A DNA stretch of 64,000 nucleotides, taken from contig NC_051430.1 in NCBI RefSeq assembly GCF_001649575.2, positions 35,323,365-35,387,364 on the forward strand. The letters are read 5' to 3'. The notes under the pieces were generated by a model that saw only the letters and a list, made by a program, of their open reading frames with translations, had not been told where the DNA came from and did no database searches. Below are positions 8,789 to 23,700 of the stretch, one piece after another. Both the position numbers and the translations under genes were made by a program. Each line of letters starts with the position of its first letter. Position 1 is the first letter of the stretch. Origin of the DNA: Kryptolebias marmoratus. Taxonomy: Eukaryota; Chordata; Actinopteri; Cyprinodontiformes; Rivulidae.

Positions 8789-11700
8789 CTGAAAGAGAAC
8801 AGAGACGAAAAAAGAAGTCTTCATCTGAGCGGAGTGGGAACTAAAGGCAGTAAATGAGTACCACCATCTCTCTCCTTGTGCCAGAACACTGGATTCTTTA
8901 ATCGTCACATCTTATCGTCATCATAAATTCCACAAAAGTATCTTTGAAACTGGGCGGATTTAAACAGACACAATACGTTGGTGTGTATCGCATACTTCTG
9001 ATCAGTTTGTGATTGGTCAGAAGGAAACCAGACCAGGCTGCTAGATCAGTCCGGCCCGGTACAGACCCACTTAACTTAATATTTTCAATCACTGCAATGA
9101 TTCCTGTCCCTCTCTCTGAGACGTCTCCACCTGTCCTCAGGTATTCTGTCCCACTCCTCATGAACAAACTGCTCCAGCTGTCTCATGTTCTCCAGATGTT
9201 TCAGCTCCTTCCACAGATGTTCAACAGGATTTAGATCAGGGCTCAGAGGGACACTTCAGAACGGTCCAATGTTTAGTTTTGAGCCGTTCTTGGTGTTTTG
9301 GGTCATTATCCTGTTGGACCCATGATCTGTGACTGACTCTGAGCAGCACATTTAGCTCCAGAAAGCCTTGATAGTCTTCAGATTTCATTGGACCCTGAGG
9401 CTAAAGAAGCCCGTTTTCACGGCGAACAGACTTACTTGAAGGGGCTCTCGATGGACGTGGCTGTGACCTTAAAGTGCTTGTATCTCCGAGCGTTCATCCT
9501 CTCGTTTGTGGTGATTCCAAGCGCCGCAATCTACGAAAACACCAGGAAAAAAAAGGAAGTTAGCAAATAGTTTGAAGAATTCCTGCGACAATGCAGGCGT
9601 GGGAAAAAAATGTAACTGCGTTTTAGAGTTTCATAAAATAATTATTAAAGTTTGAAAGTTAGTTAACTAGTAAAAACTAAACAAACAGGTGACATTATTT
9701 ATTAAACAACAAGGATTCTGCCTTTTTCCTGCATATCCTCTCTTCCCAAAGGTTTTCTTGTAAAGAAGAGTAAACTGTGCAGGATCTCTCCTGCTCTGAC
9801 TGCGGCGCCTGCAGCACCCGCTGCTCGTTGGAAACAACCACACTTGCGTTCTCTTCTGTCTTCAAAAGTCTCCAAAAACACCTGAAAAAGTTGCCAGTTG
9901 CTCTGATGAAAACCAGTCATTAGAGGGTCTGAAAACTGGTGAAATATAGCGACAAACACTGGCGGCACCAGGACCCGCCCCGCTCTGCTCTGATTGGCTA
10001 AAACTTTGGCTCTGGTTGACTTTATTTGTTGAAAGCAGCATCAGATTTTTACAGATGATGGAAATCAGTCCTGGCCACGTTTCAAATGACAGAAACCCTT
10101 CACATTTTAATCCCTGCGACAGTGGCCTTGACCTTTGACCCCATGATTTTGTAACCAATCAGGGCTCATAATTGACCCGTGAGGTGTTCGGAGGTGCAGT
10201 TTGACATTCCTGTGTTGAGTTAGAGCACGGACGAGGCTCTCACAGAGGGGTCACCTGTGCCCTTGACCCTTGACTCTGTGACCTTGAAATCAAAAGGGAT
10301 CACCCTTGACCGTGACGTGTCCAGCTGTGCAGTTTGGACATTTCTATGTTAAACAGTTGGACTTTATTAGGTCCAGATTAGGCCAGATTGACTTTGTCCC
10401 CATGACTGTAATTCTTAAGGAATCTGTTGGGTTTTTTTTTTTGAATGAAGAGAATCTGCAGAAACAAAGTGAAGCGGTACCTGATAGAGCTGACACATGA
10501 TCAGCACGGCCACCCACATGAAGTGAAACACGCTGTTGACGAACATCCAGAAGATCCAGGGCGAGCAGGAGGCGATCTGGGTCAGATAGAGCCAAAAGCC
10601 ATCCTTGGCGTAGCTGGTGGCACAGTGCACCCTCCAGTCTGCGAAGGGGAATAAAAAGGAGTGAGCAGGGGAATAAAAGACAGCTGGTGTGTGAAAAAGG
10701 AGCTGTGGCGCTTACAGGCGATGCAGCCGTACATCATCCAGCAGATCATGCAGAGCAGGAAGAACAGATAGCCCATGAAGTAACGGTGATTCCCACTTCC
10801 TGTTGAGGACAAACAAACATCCTGTTGTCACGTTGCTTTCTTTTCAGTTTCAGTCCCCGTGTACATTTAAATCACATCAACACCCATCCCTGTCGGGCTT
10901 TATCTGCCACTTCGGCCACGCTTCTATAAACAAGCATTTTTATTGTATTTAGGATTAGTGCACATCTTGAACGCTACAGAACAGCCTGGATATGTGACTG
11001 TGGTGGGGTGAAAGGTCAGTTTCCCTGTCCACGGTGTAAACAGAGAAGAACACCTGCTGACGACTGCCAGCCTTTTCAAACCATTTCAGACTTGATGAGC
11101 ACTACAGCAGATTTCACAGATTGTGCTGTAAAACACTTTGAGTGGCCTGGTTGTGTATAAGTACAGCCCATTCACCATTTATTATCATCTGTTGATTTTT
11201 AGAAAAAAAACGGTTACTTTAGTAATTTCAAGTTACTTCAGCGATCATTTGTGGGTTTCTTTCTTTATTAAAAGCACCAATAAATGAGTCTGTCTGTATC
11301 TGAATGAGTAACAGATTTTTCGGGGCCACTGCTGACCCCCGGTGAGGAACCTGACTGAGGGGACCAGCTGTTTGTTCAGACGGTTTCCTCACTTTGAAGG
11401 CTCCATCCTGAACAAAAAGCCCCCCTGCAGTCCTTCCTTCCCCTGCTGTCCGCAGTCTGTTTCACCCACAACAATCCACTGACAGTTTGCTTTCTTTCTG
11501 GCTCCGTTCTCCATTTTGTTCAGCTTCCTGATGATGTTTGCTTTAACCCACCCACTTTAACGTGTTTGGAGCTTCTTCACGCTCACTGAACTGCTGTTTG
11601 CTTTTCTGAGGACAACAGAATATTGTAGCTTTAACTAGAAACTGAGGTGCAGCTTCTACCTGAAATTCTAAACTTTCTTTTGTAAAAATCTAAGCCGACA

Positions 11701-14700
11701 AAAGCTGCGTAAGAAGTGCACACACCTGTGTCTCACTCCCTGGTCAGTTTTCACCTGCCTGCTTTGGTTTATGTAGGAGACACGGCAATGCAAAAAAAGC
11801 TTCCAGACAAAAATCAGATACAATGTCAGTCTATGGGAGTTTGGGTGTGCACACTGAGCAAAAGCAAAAAAACAGTCAAACTTCAGCATTCTGTGTTAAA
11901 ATCTCCAAAAATCATAAAACCTAAACTGCAGTTGTGTAAAAACTGTAAAAGCTTTTAAAACTTTCAGTCTCTGTGATCCATTTTAAACTGCCTGAGAAGC
12001 TCCAGAATGGACGGGTTTTCTGTACACCGTGTGACGCACCGCTAACCAAAACTCACGGCAGCGTTCCCAGCTGGGATGCATGTTTTAAAGAACCTTTTGG
12101 TTTTTTTCCAAAGCTGCAGGAGGAGCAGCAAATTGGGAATGGAAGTGGAAGAATACCAGCAGAAAATGTGAAGTTGCAGTCCTGAGTAAACAGGTCAGCT
12201 AAAGCAAAACTGTGTTTGTGTTGCTTGTGTTTTTATAGTAAATGTGTGTGTGTGTGTGGGCTTCCTGAAGTGGGACGCAGGGTGAGGAACCCGGTTAGAC
12301 TCCTCCCGGCGTTCGGGAGCGTGCACGTGTGGAAGTGTGAAGCCGACGTACCCACGCAGTTCCCCACCCACGGACAGTGGTGGTCGAACTTGGCGATGCA
12401 GCGGTTGCACACGGCGCAGTGTTTGGAGCGAATGGGCTTCCGTATCTGTTTAAAAAAACAAAACAAAGTCTTGGATTATATTTTTTCCTTTTGCTTCATC
12501 GCTGTATGAATGGAAAAGCGTTGCTTGAACACGTTTACCAAGCAGGTGCTGCAGAATATGCTTAAATCCAGGCTGCCCGTCTCGGCCAGCTCCACAATCG
12601 TCTGAAGGAGAGGAGGGACATGTGGGTCGATCAGCTGATTGATCAGTTTGTGAACTGGAATAAAGCCTACACTTCATGGTTTCATTGAAGCTCCTTTCGT
12701 AAGGACACAAAGTTTTCTTTTCTAATCTAAACTGGTCACATCAGCTTGTTTTTAAAGCACATTTCTGAGTGGATTATCTAAATGTACAAAAAAAAAATAC
12801 AGCTTCAATTCCAAAACAGTTGGGACCTTCTGTAAAAAAGCAGTGACATGCTCGTCTCATCGACCCGTATTTTATTCACAATGGAACATAGTAAACATTG
12901 AACATTTCATTTTTGTTCACCTTTTTTTAAATATTTAGGTCATTTTAATTTTATTGAAGCAACACATCCCAACAAAAGGCTGTGAAAGATGAAAATTCAC
13001 TCAGATATAAGATTGCAACATAATTAAAACAGTAATGTAAAAAAATAACCAATAAAAACAAATAAAGAACAAAGTCCAAGATAAAGAAATGCACAGGTGG
13101 GGGTATTTTTATAGACACTGTATCCTTTAATATCTTTGCTGACATAGTGGCATTAAAATCTGATTATTTTGTACTTTTTCCATCAGCTCCTCTAACGAAT
13201 ATCGATTTATCTCAAACTGAAGTAAAAGGTGCACCTCTGATTCTTTAAACGAGGGGACTTCAGGTAATCTCTTAACTCTTTAAACCTATCACACATCCGA
13301 CTCCTTACCTTCTTCTTCTGTTCCTCGGATGCTTTAATGATTCCCGGGTCGGACTTCCAGGATTTGCCGAAGTTGTAGAACAAAGCCAGGCTGTTGATCA
13401 GGAAGGGTATATGGACAGTGGCAAAAGGAAGGTGTGCAGAGAAGTCAAGGAACAGAACGGTTCAAAGCTCACCCTGTTGGTTTTATTTCCCTTTTTGTTT
13501 GCAGATGTGATCAAACATTGAGCCAAACTAACTATAGGGGCCACTTTTTTCTTGTTGTCACATAAAATTCTTAATGAGAAACACGAACGCAGCTGAATGA
13601 ATGACCAACTTCCAGTTAGAGAACTGAAATAACCAAGAGATCAGGAACAAAACAGCGCCACCACTGAGGCGCTAATCTGTGTGCAGGCAATCACAAGAGC
13701 GGGAACAAAAAGGCCCGCAGCTCTGCATGCGAGAACGCAACCACACGGCACGGCCCTCGGTCGTAAAACGCCGAGAAAAGATCCGCGGCGGGAGCACAGG
13801 TCTACACTGGGACCGGTGAGAACAAATCCCTAAACCAGCTCTTCGGACCAAGACTCGGCAGTTCATCTTCATCTCAAGGGTGAGGGACTCTCTTCTGAGG
13901 ACAGGAATGTTCAGATGTTGGATGGGAAAGTTTGGGGAGGGAAAAGCTGTTTGTGTCAAGCAAGAAAAAACAACATTAAACCAGTTTGGAGTCTAATCAC
14001 ACCTTCATGCACGACCTAAACATCCCTGACGTGGACCAGGCAAACGAAAACTCTAATGACCCTCAGCAGGGAGGGGAGGGAGAGTGATCTACATGTGAGT
14101 TCAGCCCACAGAGGCTTGGAACTCAGTTCTGACCTCGGCAGGAAAAACTGCAAATATTCCTGCTTTAGTTCAGGTAAACAAATACCTGAACAGAATTTTT
14201 GTGGTCTTACACAATCATAAACTTGCTTTAAAGCTGATTTCTGCTCTGAAAGGATATCGTTCCAGAACCAGTAAAACCAGGTGGTGTACATCCAAAACTT
14301 GGTTGCCATGTAGATTCCCAGAGGCAGAGCGCTGTGCATGGAGTGGTCGAAAAAAGCCCTGCGAAGAGAGAAGACAGGGTTGCAACAGATTTTATTATAA
14401 GGATCGTCTGTCTGACAGCTGGAGATGATGGGATGTACATCTACAACTGGCAAATCTGACTGAAGATGTCCGACACAGAAACAGCTAGAAGTGTGGCTTT
14501 TACAGATGCTGAGCCAACATCTGGTCAGAGAGTGACCTCCAGTACATGTGACAGACACTAACAGATTGTATGAAATCTCTGGGAGCAGAGAGGAGTTTGA
14601 ACCACTAACGATGTGTTTCATATATGATGGAAAATCCTGAGCTGCTGCGACAGCAAACCGTTACCTGCTGCTGGACTCGACACCAGGAAAGAATTCCAGG

Positions 14701-17700
14701 AATGTCAGTAAATATGAAGCGAACACAGCAGGTAAGATCACAGAACCAGAACCAGAAGGAATACAGTTTAAACAACCAATAAAGTCTGTGTTGGTGGAAA
14801 ACCGGTGAAACACTCGTGTGCCACATCTAATACAAACATCCAAACTTCAATTCATACTTTGAGAGGAACTGCACGGCGACCCAGACGCCGGCGTACATGA
14901 TGCCTTTGATGAGCCACGAGTCGATGTCCAGGTCGGCGACGAAACCGACGAGCCAGATGACAACGAACGGCGTTCCCAGCATCACCTTCTGCCTAAACTC
15001 CTGGACAGGAGCAACGTGGAGGGAAGGAGGTCAAATAATTAAACTTGGAAAAAAAGCAGCAGGACGAAAACAAGCAGCACAGACAGCAGGGATGAAGGAG
15101 GAGTTTAAGATTTACACAGAAGGGGCAGGTTCTGAACCGATTGTCTGCGCTGCAGCTCTGAGCCGTTTGTCCCAGCGGAGCTACCGTAGCTGAGCACGAC
15201 TTAGAATACAGCTCTGCAAGCCGTGCACACAAAAATAATAAAAAATAAAAACATTGTCTGTTTAAAACACAGCTACACAGCTCACTCCTGGGAACTCCTG
15301 AAGAGCTACCAGTTCAAACGATCGAATCAGTTGTGTCAGGACGTTCTGTTGCACATTTTCCAAAGACATCTGTGGCAACTTCAGCGTCTGAATCCAATCC
15401 TATTCAGTGTTAGGATGAGTGTTGTTTCAGGCTCCTTTTAGCAACAAACACACTGATGTCAGAGGAAATAAAAGCTAATAAACTTTTCCCCTTGTTTCTG
15501 ATGTATTGTGAAAATATTGTTCCAGACTCTGCTAAAATGTCCTGTTTTACAGCGACTGGCTGTGGAGCAGTCTGAGCCTGTTATTAGACAACCTACAGCT
15601 TCACATCTGGACTGATGTCAGCTCAGTGTGACCACGTTACATCTAACATCTAGAAACACGTTTCTAAGCAGACAGTAGGAATACTGTAACTATATTTACC
15701 TTCATTAGCTAATATTCCCGCAGGTAAGGGAAGAATGACAAAACATTGCAGCAGGATTAAAACAGAGTTTTCAGGACGATATTTTTTCAAAAAACAAAAA
15801 GACGTGGGCATGTTTTACTCTGCTAATAAATAATAAATGGACAATAGATGTGGTCAGGGTTCAAAATCAGCCAGGATACAAAAAAACCATGAATGGAAAA
15901 GATTCTTTACTTAAACAGATGTGGACAAAACAACAGTAGACTGGAAAACAGGAACCCTTCCTGGAGTTGGGCTCATTCTGAACATCCTCCTTCCTGTCAG
16001 GCTGACTCCATCACGCCGCGACAGACGAGCGTCTGAGCACGTCTGACAGCTGATCTCATTAAAACAGCTGATAACACACGGCCTGCCAATCAATCTAATC
16101 TGTGCTTCTCTCCGCCTTTCTGTTGGCTTTTCAGGTGTGTTCGTACCTTGTCCATCTTCAGTCGTTTCAGGTAGGACGGGCTGTCGTAACCTTTGGCCTG
16201 CCGCGCTTCCTGTAAGTGATTGATCATCCAAACGTTCTTCCTCTGCTTGGCGAGGTCCAGCGGCGTTTCGCCCTGATAGATGACAAAAGAAGCTGAATGA
16301 AACTAAAGCACAAGAACAATCTAAGTGTGTTATTTGGATCTCTGAGCTAAAAAAGCAGACATTTGATCTGTTCCCAGGTAGAGCTTCTGTTCACTCTCCT
16401 AGTAAAACAGGAGGACCACCAACGAGACATTATACGCCCATCGGTAGGCAGAAACCTGGAAAAAGAGGGTTTACTCAGTTCTAAACCTGGGTTCACCTGT
16501 GAGCCTGAAATCAATAACATCAATCAAACAAAGGGACTTTGTTTTTATGTATACTGCACATCTTTTCCTGCAACGTTTGCTTTAATACATGTTCAATAAT
16601 GTGATAAAACCCTTTTTGGCTTGGGATAATAATTAGCATGCTTAGTGTCATATTAAGGGGATTGATGATATTGTTCATCAATGTTCCCTGCTCATGGAAG
16701 AAATAGGAGTTGAAGGTTTGCATCTGCAACAAAAACACAAGCATGTAACATTTGGGGTTATGACATCATCGTCTTCAGAAGGTTGCATTTAGATCAGGAG
16801 TGGGCGATCCTGGTCCTCAGGGCCTCCATCCTGCAGGTTTTCCTTGTTCCTCTGCTCCAACACACCTGATTTGAATCAATGGGTGATTAACAGGCTTCTG
16901 CAGAACATGAAGAGGTGATTTAACCATGAATCAGGTGTGTTGGAGCAGAGAAACAAGGAAAACATGGAGGATGGAGACCCTGAGGACCAGGATGGAGACC
17001 CTGAGGACCAGGATTGACCATCTCTGGTTTAGACTGTCCCAAGGGTTTGTTTTCACTCTGAAACTTGGTTTACAAAAATATTGTTTTGGGGCTCCTAAAA
17101 CGCTGTTTCCATGTGGACACAAGGCTGAAACCTTTTCATATCCACATCACTCCATTTACACGGAACCAGGTCTAACTTTAAACACCAACAGAGCAGAGCT
17201 GTCAGAAAACAAACTGCACAAAATAAAAATACTGACCAGTGAACGCAAACTTATTTTTAGTCGACTAAACTGACTAAATATGATGTTTTAGTTGAATAAA
17301 ACTAGACTAGATGACTAAAATGAAGTAAAAATGGAGGTTGCCAAAGACAGCTGTTAAAGCCGCAGACGATGTCACCTTGATGTTCTGCGCGTCGACGTTG
17401 GCGTTGGCGTCCAGCAGCAGGCTGATGACGGTGGTGTTTCCAGCCAGCACGGCCCAGTGCAGCGCCGTGTTCTTGTGATATTTGTCGCCCAGGTTGACAG
17501 ACACGTTGAAGGTGAGTAGGAGTCGGGTGGGATCAACACTGCCGAACAGGAGGAAGAAGTCAGGGAAATGTGTGCCTGTTTTCCTGTGCTGCGTCGTTAT
17601 TTTCAGGATGTAAGCAGTAAAAGTGAGTCATGTAAGATATAAAGTTACTCTGTGAAATGTCATGGTAGAAACTGAGACACTAAATCTGCTCATCATACGG

Positions 17701-20700
17701 ATGGTTCATGCCACCTTAAGGAGAAATCTGTAAGCAAACTTTGAAAACGGTTGCCAGCTACCACGTACATTTGTTGTGACTGAAAATGGGCGTTTTTCAT
17801 TGACAGACTTTGATATGTTGGTCCATATTTAAGCTCAGATTTGTTGAGGAAAAGTACGCAGGTGAAACGATGGGTTAGGCTGAAACGATAAAGTTACCGG
17901 TGTAGCTGATGTTTCTTTTTGAACGCTTTACGGCGCTCCTCTGACCTGCTTGAGCCCTGATATTTATTCATTCCTACTTAGCAGCAGATTCACTCTTTTA
18001 TTCTCACAAGAACATCTAGGCTTGTCTGATTCGGCCATATTTATTTACCTACACAGACTGCGGCGTGTAGGTCAACCGTGTGACTCGAGCTTTCAGTGCA
18101 CGTGGAGCCACATTTATCAGTTTACAGTGCTGTGAACCTGATTTACTTCCTGCTGTAGCATCTCATGCTACAAACTTACTGCATCCTGCTTTAGCTCCTG
18201 TTTAAGTCAGTTCATTAGGACACAATGAACAAACTTATTTTAACACCTGCGTATTTCCATACATGCCTACCTGTGTGTCCTGTAGGCTGCCCACATGAGA
18301 GGCGTCATGCCGTTTTGATCCATCATGTCAACATCCTGTCACAGAGAAAACAGACAATAAGACGACTAAAGGCACAGATGAGTGGTTCAGGGGTGACAGG
18401 AGAAAAACTGAAGAAACGCTGCCCCCTGATGGAGGGCTCTGGTACAAAAGAAGGTTAAAGACTTCTCTTTGAGAGCATGTAGACGAGCTCAACTTGTAAA
18501 ACAATATAGTAAACAAACCCATGTGCTGATGAGTTATTCCCACCTGTCCTTTAGCGATGAGGTAGGCCACAATAGAAGTGTGACCGAACTGGGCAGCCAG
18601 ATGGACACAGCTGCAGCCCTCGCCATCGATCAAAGACGGGTCTGCGCCATATTTCATGAGCTGCACCACCATGGATAGATGGCCTTGTCTTTGGAAAGGA
18701 GAGGAACACAGACAAAAAGACTTGAGGTCAACAAATGAGAAAAGCAGGAGCAAACGTCTTCATCGGGACAGGAGACTGATGTTGCTTCGTGGTCATGAGA
18801 CGACGCAACTACTCCTCAAACTGTTCACAATGTAAAACTTTGACCTATGAAAGAAAAAAAAGACAAGATGCTGATTAAAAACAGGAAAAAAGAGCCTAAA
18901 TCATTAGAGATGGGCAGTGACTTTCAAACATGTGAAGTCTAATTCCGACACCCCGTCGTGACAAGCCAAGTTGTTTTTTTTTCCCAACACAACAACTCCA
19001 CCCTGCCTCCTGAGATAAATAAATAAAATGGAGCAGAGATACAACTCAAAGCGGAAACTATGGTCCCAGGCCCCCACATCGATCCATTGGACCGGTGAAA
19101 ATGAGGGAATATAAATATCCTCGACTAACAGGACTAGCTGCAGCACATGTCTCTGTACTTGAAGCCTGTGTCGTTAGAGGGGGTTTTCAACTGCAGGACC
19201 CGGGGACCCCTTAAAGCCCTTGCAACTTCGGGTCCATTTGACCCGAAGGCCCCAGGAGGGTTAAGGAAAAACATGAAACAGACAACAGTACTGAATCATA
19301 AAGCGGCAGCAGAGATTAGTGCTTGTTAGGATGGTTTTTCTGTTGCTGTACTTTAATAATTGGGACAAAATAAGCATGTGTTGTGAGAAGCAGGAAGTGC
19401 TGCAAATTGGTCTCATGTTTTGTTGTTGGTTAACAGGGAGGTCAAATATATATCTTCTCTTAAAATGCCCACCCCGAGAAAAACGTGACCCAACTTCATG
19501 ACGAGTAAAACAGACCAAAACTTGTGTTGTTGTCAGATGGAGGAGGCTGGGGGCTTCTGAAAGGTCACTGGTAACTGGTGGGGGTGAAGTGACACAGGAC
19601 TCCAGAGCGTCTACGCACCGACGCTGGCTGGTGCAGATCAGCCCATCAATAATTCAAGAGGGGAGGATGTAATGCCCCCCCAGTGAGCTGTGCTTCAATG
19701 ATTGGTGGTGCGGTGACCTTCATGTGGTCATTACAAAGAAAACATGTCCAAATGCTCATGAATAGCTCAAGTTAAGCTTCAATATGTAGGTCTGTTGGGT
19801 GGAGCTTCATTCACCATACTCTGCCTTTGTTTGTGGTGTGTTCATTTTACACTGCAAGAGAAACATGAATGGTCACTGCTGGCATCTCTGGAGCCTCGTG
19901 TGCAAAAAAAGTGCAAGTGAAGCTTGATGAGGCGGAGGACAAACGATCAACTGTTGGCATAGTAACAAATGAGAGAACTCATTAATGGTAGGTGATGGTT
20001 GGTTCTTGAATATGTTTTGCCCCAAAGGACTCCACTTCTAAAAACACAAACATTACCAAGGTACACCCCTATGTGTACAAACATCCTGAATGAGCAGACA
20101 AGTCCAGCCCTGTGAGTAGGTGTCAGCTGAATAATATCTTACCTGGTGGCCCAGTGCAAAGGTGTGGAGTTGAGGTCTCCTCCTAGCTGGTCAACTATGG
20201 CTCCCTTTGATATGTAGTACCTGCACACACAAAACACAATATTCATCAAGATACTTTGTCCAACTAGGATTCTGACTAATCTATATTTAGACTACAGACC
20301 AATGTAAACAATCAAAGATATATGCTTGGCAATTTTATGAAATAAAATAAATAAATAAAAAATCTTCAAAAAATACTTTATGAAAAACTAAATAAAAAGG
20401 GCAAACTGGGAGTCTAAGTAGCAAGGCCAGCTGGTTTTTATAACCTCACCAAACAACATATTTTGATGCCATTAAATAGATCTTTTAAAGACAAATCCAA
20501 CACAATTTGGATTTTTAAAATTGGACTACAGGTTACCTATTTATTGTGAAAAACTGATCATCAGATTGGGTCTAAATGAACACAGTTCTTAAATAGGCAG
20601 CAACAGGAAGTCCAGTGTTTAACTTCCTGTTCTCACACCGAGCTGAAGCTGAGGAATCGCTCTGATTGGCTGGAAAGTTTCAGATTATTCCTTCGAGGAT

Positions 20701-23700
20701 AAAACATGAGCAAAGCAGTGAAAAGGGCCAGCTCCCGCTCGGCTCTTTGCCAACATCTATCATTAAACGTTTTACTTCATCCACGTTGAGAAATGAATGA
20801 ATGAATGAGCTCGATCACTGCCTGACCCAGTTAGCTGCAGCGCTAACGTGCGTCGTTTATTTAACGGGTTAACAACATATAGAGCAGGAATGGGCTGTGA
20901 GTGGACAGGTGGCCTTGCTAATCTAAGGCTCCATTCAGGTGAGAAGAGCGTTTTGTGGATACACAAAGGTTTTTTATGCTTTCAGCCTTGTGTCCAAACG
21001 GAAACTGATGCAATAGTTTTAGAAGACCAACACCGTTGTATGATTCACCCTGACACTAATTATGTTGCCCCCTTTGGGACAACACAACCTGATTATCCTA
21101 TGTTGAATATACCAACAAAGCCATTCCCACATGCTACAGCGAGACCAAAACAAAGTTCTAGAAAGTGGGTCAGTGATGCATGGACATCCATCGCCACAGG
21201 ATCTGGTGTCACTGTACTCTGCAGTTTCATTCCTTTATTTGCTCATTTAGTCCTAAAATAATGTTTGCACTGTTTTATCCTGCAGTGTGGAGCAAAATGT
21301 TTTATTTCGTTTAGGTCTGCTTTTATCTGAAGTGTGAATATGGATGCATCGAAAATTGTTTTATAATCACATCGCAGCTCCCCAAATCATAAATGAATCG
21401 TAAGGTGCCCAAAGATCTCCCCCTCCTAAAGCTGATGGCAGAAACGCAGAAGGACAACTCAAATGTTACTTTTACACACGACTCATCAAACAGCAGCTTT
21501 AACAAGGAAAAGCAGCAACCTTTTGTGCAAACAATTTATTTTATTTCGGGAAAGCTTTTTCTGCTGAATTCAGACTACAAAGACCTGTGGCAGATGCTCC
21601 AATCAGAGATATATTTCACCTACAGACGTGGTAGATTTTCAGTGTTTGCTTTAAAAAATATTACGATCAACTGAGGGATCCAAAAAGACTGTGTTGGTTG
21701 CAAAGTAAATATTTAGTAAGCTTGTTTCAGAAGCAATTTTAGCCAACGGTTCTCCTACTTTTGTTACTCACACCAACATGCAGCCTATTTTATGAGTGGA
21801 GACACATTTAGTTCAATTCGGCTAAATGAGAGAACACAAATTAATCTTCCAGCTGCTTTTCATGTGTGAAGACAGCAACCAATATGTGATTGACTAAAAG
21901 GTAAATAACTTGAAAGTTTGCCTCCACAGCTACAGTGAAACATATATAAAAAATAGGTTTCTTGTTTCTTTGAAAAATGGAAATAAAAAGCCAATGTGAA
22001 CTGACTTACTTGACCAAATCTATCCTGTTGTTGATGGCGGCCCAGTGGAGGAGCGTTACGTTTTCTTTGTCTGGCTGCCGAACATCGAAGCCCGCCTCCA
22101 CCAACTCCCTGCAGCGCTCGAAGATACCGTACCTGCGGCACAGAAACCAGAGCCGTTACGCCTCCTCGCAAACACAAACATTTCAATCAAAACACAAATG
22201 CAAAAAAATATGTTCACAATAAAAAGAGACAGTGGCTTAACTCGATAAGCTGATATTTGCAACCTTAAATTAAAACAGACCTACAGTGGTTTGCAGTTGT
22301 TCGGTCATGGACTGGATAACGGAGGTCATATTAAAGAAGCTGCTTTAAGCTGGGCTTCATGGAAAAAGCCACTAATTAAGGCAGACCAAAAGACATGTCT
22401 CCATTCAAACACATGGAGGAAGGTCCTGTGGTCAAAAGAAGGCGCTTGGCCATCAAGGACCTCATCATGCTGAGAACATCATCCCAACAGTGAAGCACGG
22501 TTGTGGCAGCATCATGCTGAGGGGAAAGCTAGTTGAAGTTAAAGATGAAATGGACGGTGCAAAATAAAGAGAATTTCTTAAAAGGAAACCTCTCTGGAGT
22601 CTGAGTGAGAGGCTTCTGGTGAGATTCAGCATTGTGAGGTACACAACAGCTGAGAGAAAAGGATCTCCAAAGGATTACAAAGTCTGCTGGAAAATAATAA
22701 AACATCCCCGGATGTCCTTCCTGACAGAGCCAAGAACGCCGTGAAGGACCACTCCCACCACGGTCATGTAATCGACCTGTTATCCTCTGGCAGGTCCTAC
22801 TACTCCATAAATCCAGAACAACAAGATTCACGGTTTCTTTGCTCCTCATGGTCTGATCTGTGGCACTGTGACACCTACTGTGTTCAATTCAACTTCCTGC
22901 TCTGCTGGGAATTATACGGGTGTAATCCTGCGACATGAACAACCCAGACGCATCACTCACTGTGTGGCTTTGACGATGTCCCAGGTACTGTAATCATCCA
23001 CGTGGTTTTTACGGCTGACATTCTCGCTGTAGCCATGGTTGTAGTGACTCTGGGGTTTAATTTCCTGAGAGTAGAAACAAACAGATACATTAAGGAGGCT
23101 CAGTGCTACTTTATCAAAAAAGAAACAAATTAAGATAAGAAGAGGTGTAAAATTTGGTGTATTTTTCTGTGCATACTTTATAACAAAAGTCCTGAATTCC
23201 ATCCATGGTGTATTTACTATGTCAACAGGTCTAAAAATCAAGACATTCAAGATCTGAATGCTAAAAATGCTGAAAAAGTCAGCCGTTCACACATTAAAAC
23301 AAATCTCAAACCCTTTTAATGCCAAAACATACCGCCTGATATCTGAACACTTTAGCTTATGAGCAAACCATATAAACAGCTATTTGCTGTGACCTAATCA
23401 GTCATGCAGATGTGGCGAGCACATCTGTCATTCAGTTAGCCCCCATAGGAACGCCACAGAACCCACAACCGACCTCCATCACATGGAAAGGAGAACCACG
23501 TCTCGTAATCATTTACACTCCTTTAAATGATCCTGAATACGAGCTGGGTAATGTTTAATCAGAGTTATTTCTACTTTAAGGTTACAAAAGAACAGGACTG
23601 CTTCATTTTAGGACAAACCAACAACTTGCAAATTATAAAAAAGGTACATAAAAAAAGTTACAATTTTTAAATAAAAATTGCTGTATTTTCTGGACTATAA

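Noticed and set aside
7889..8908. 339-residue minus-strand open frame across the N gap
   Set aside because: The frame is open only because it runs through 163 N and low-complexity sequence. It overlaps zdhhc17 exon 17 in a wrong frame.
14016..14621. 201-residue minus-strand open frame
   Set aside because: It contains exon 10 but continues on both sides into intron sequence. Its extension past WFWND ([11 protein letters not shown]) is the U12 intron read as protein.
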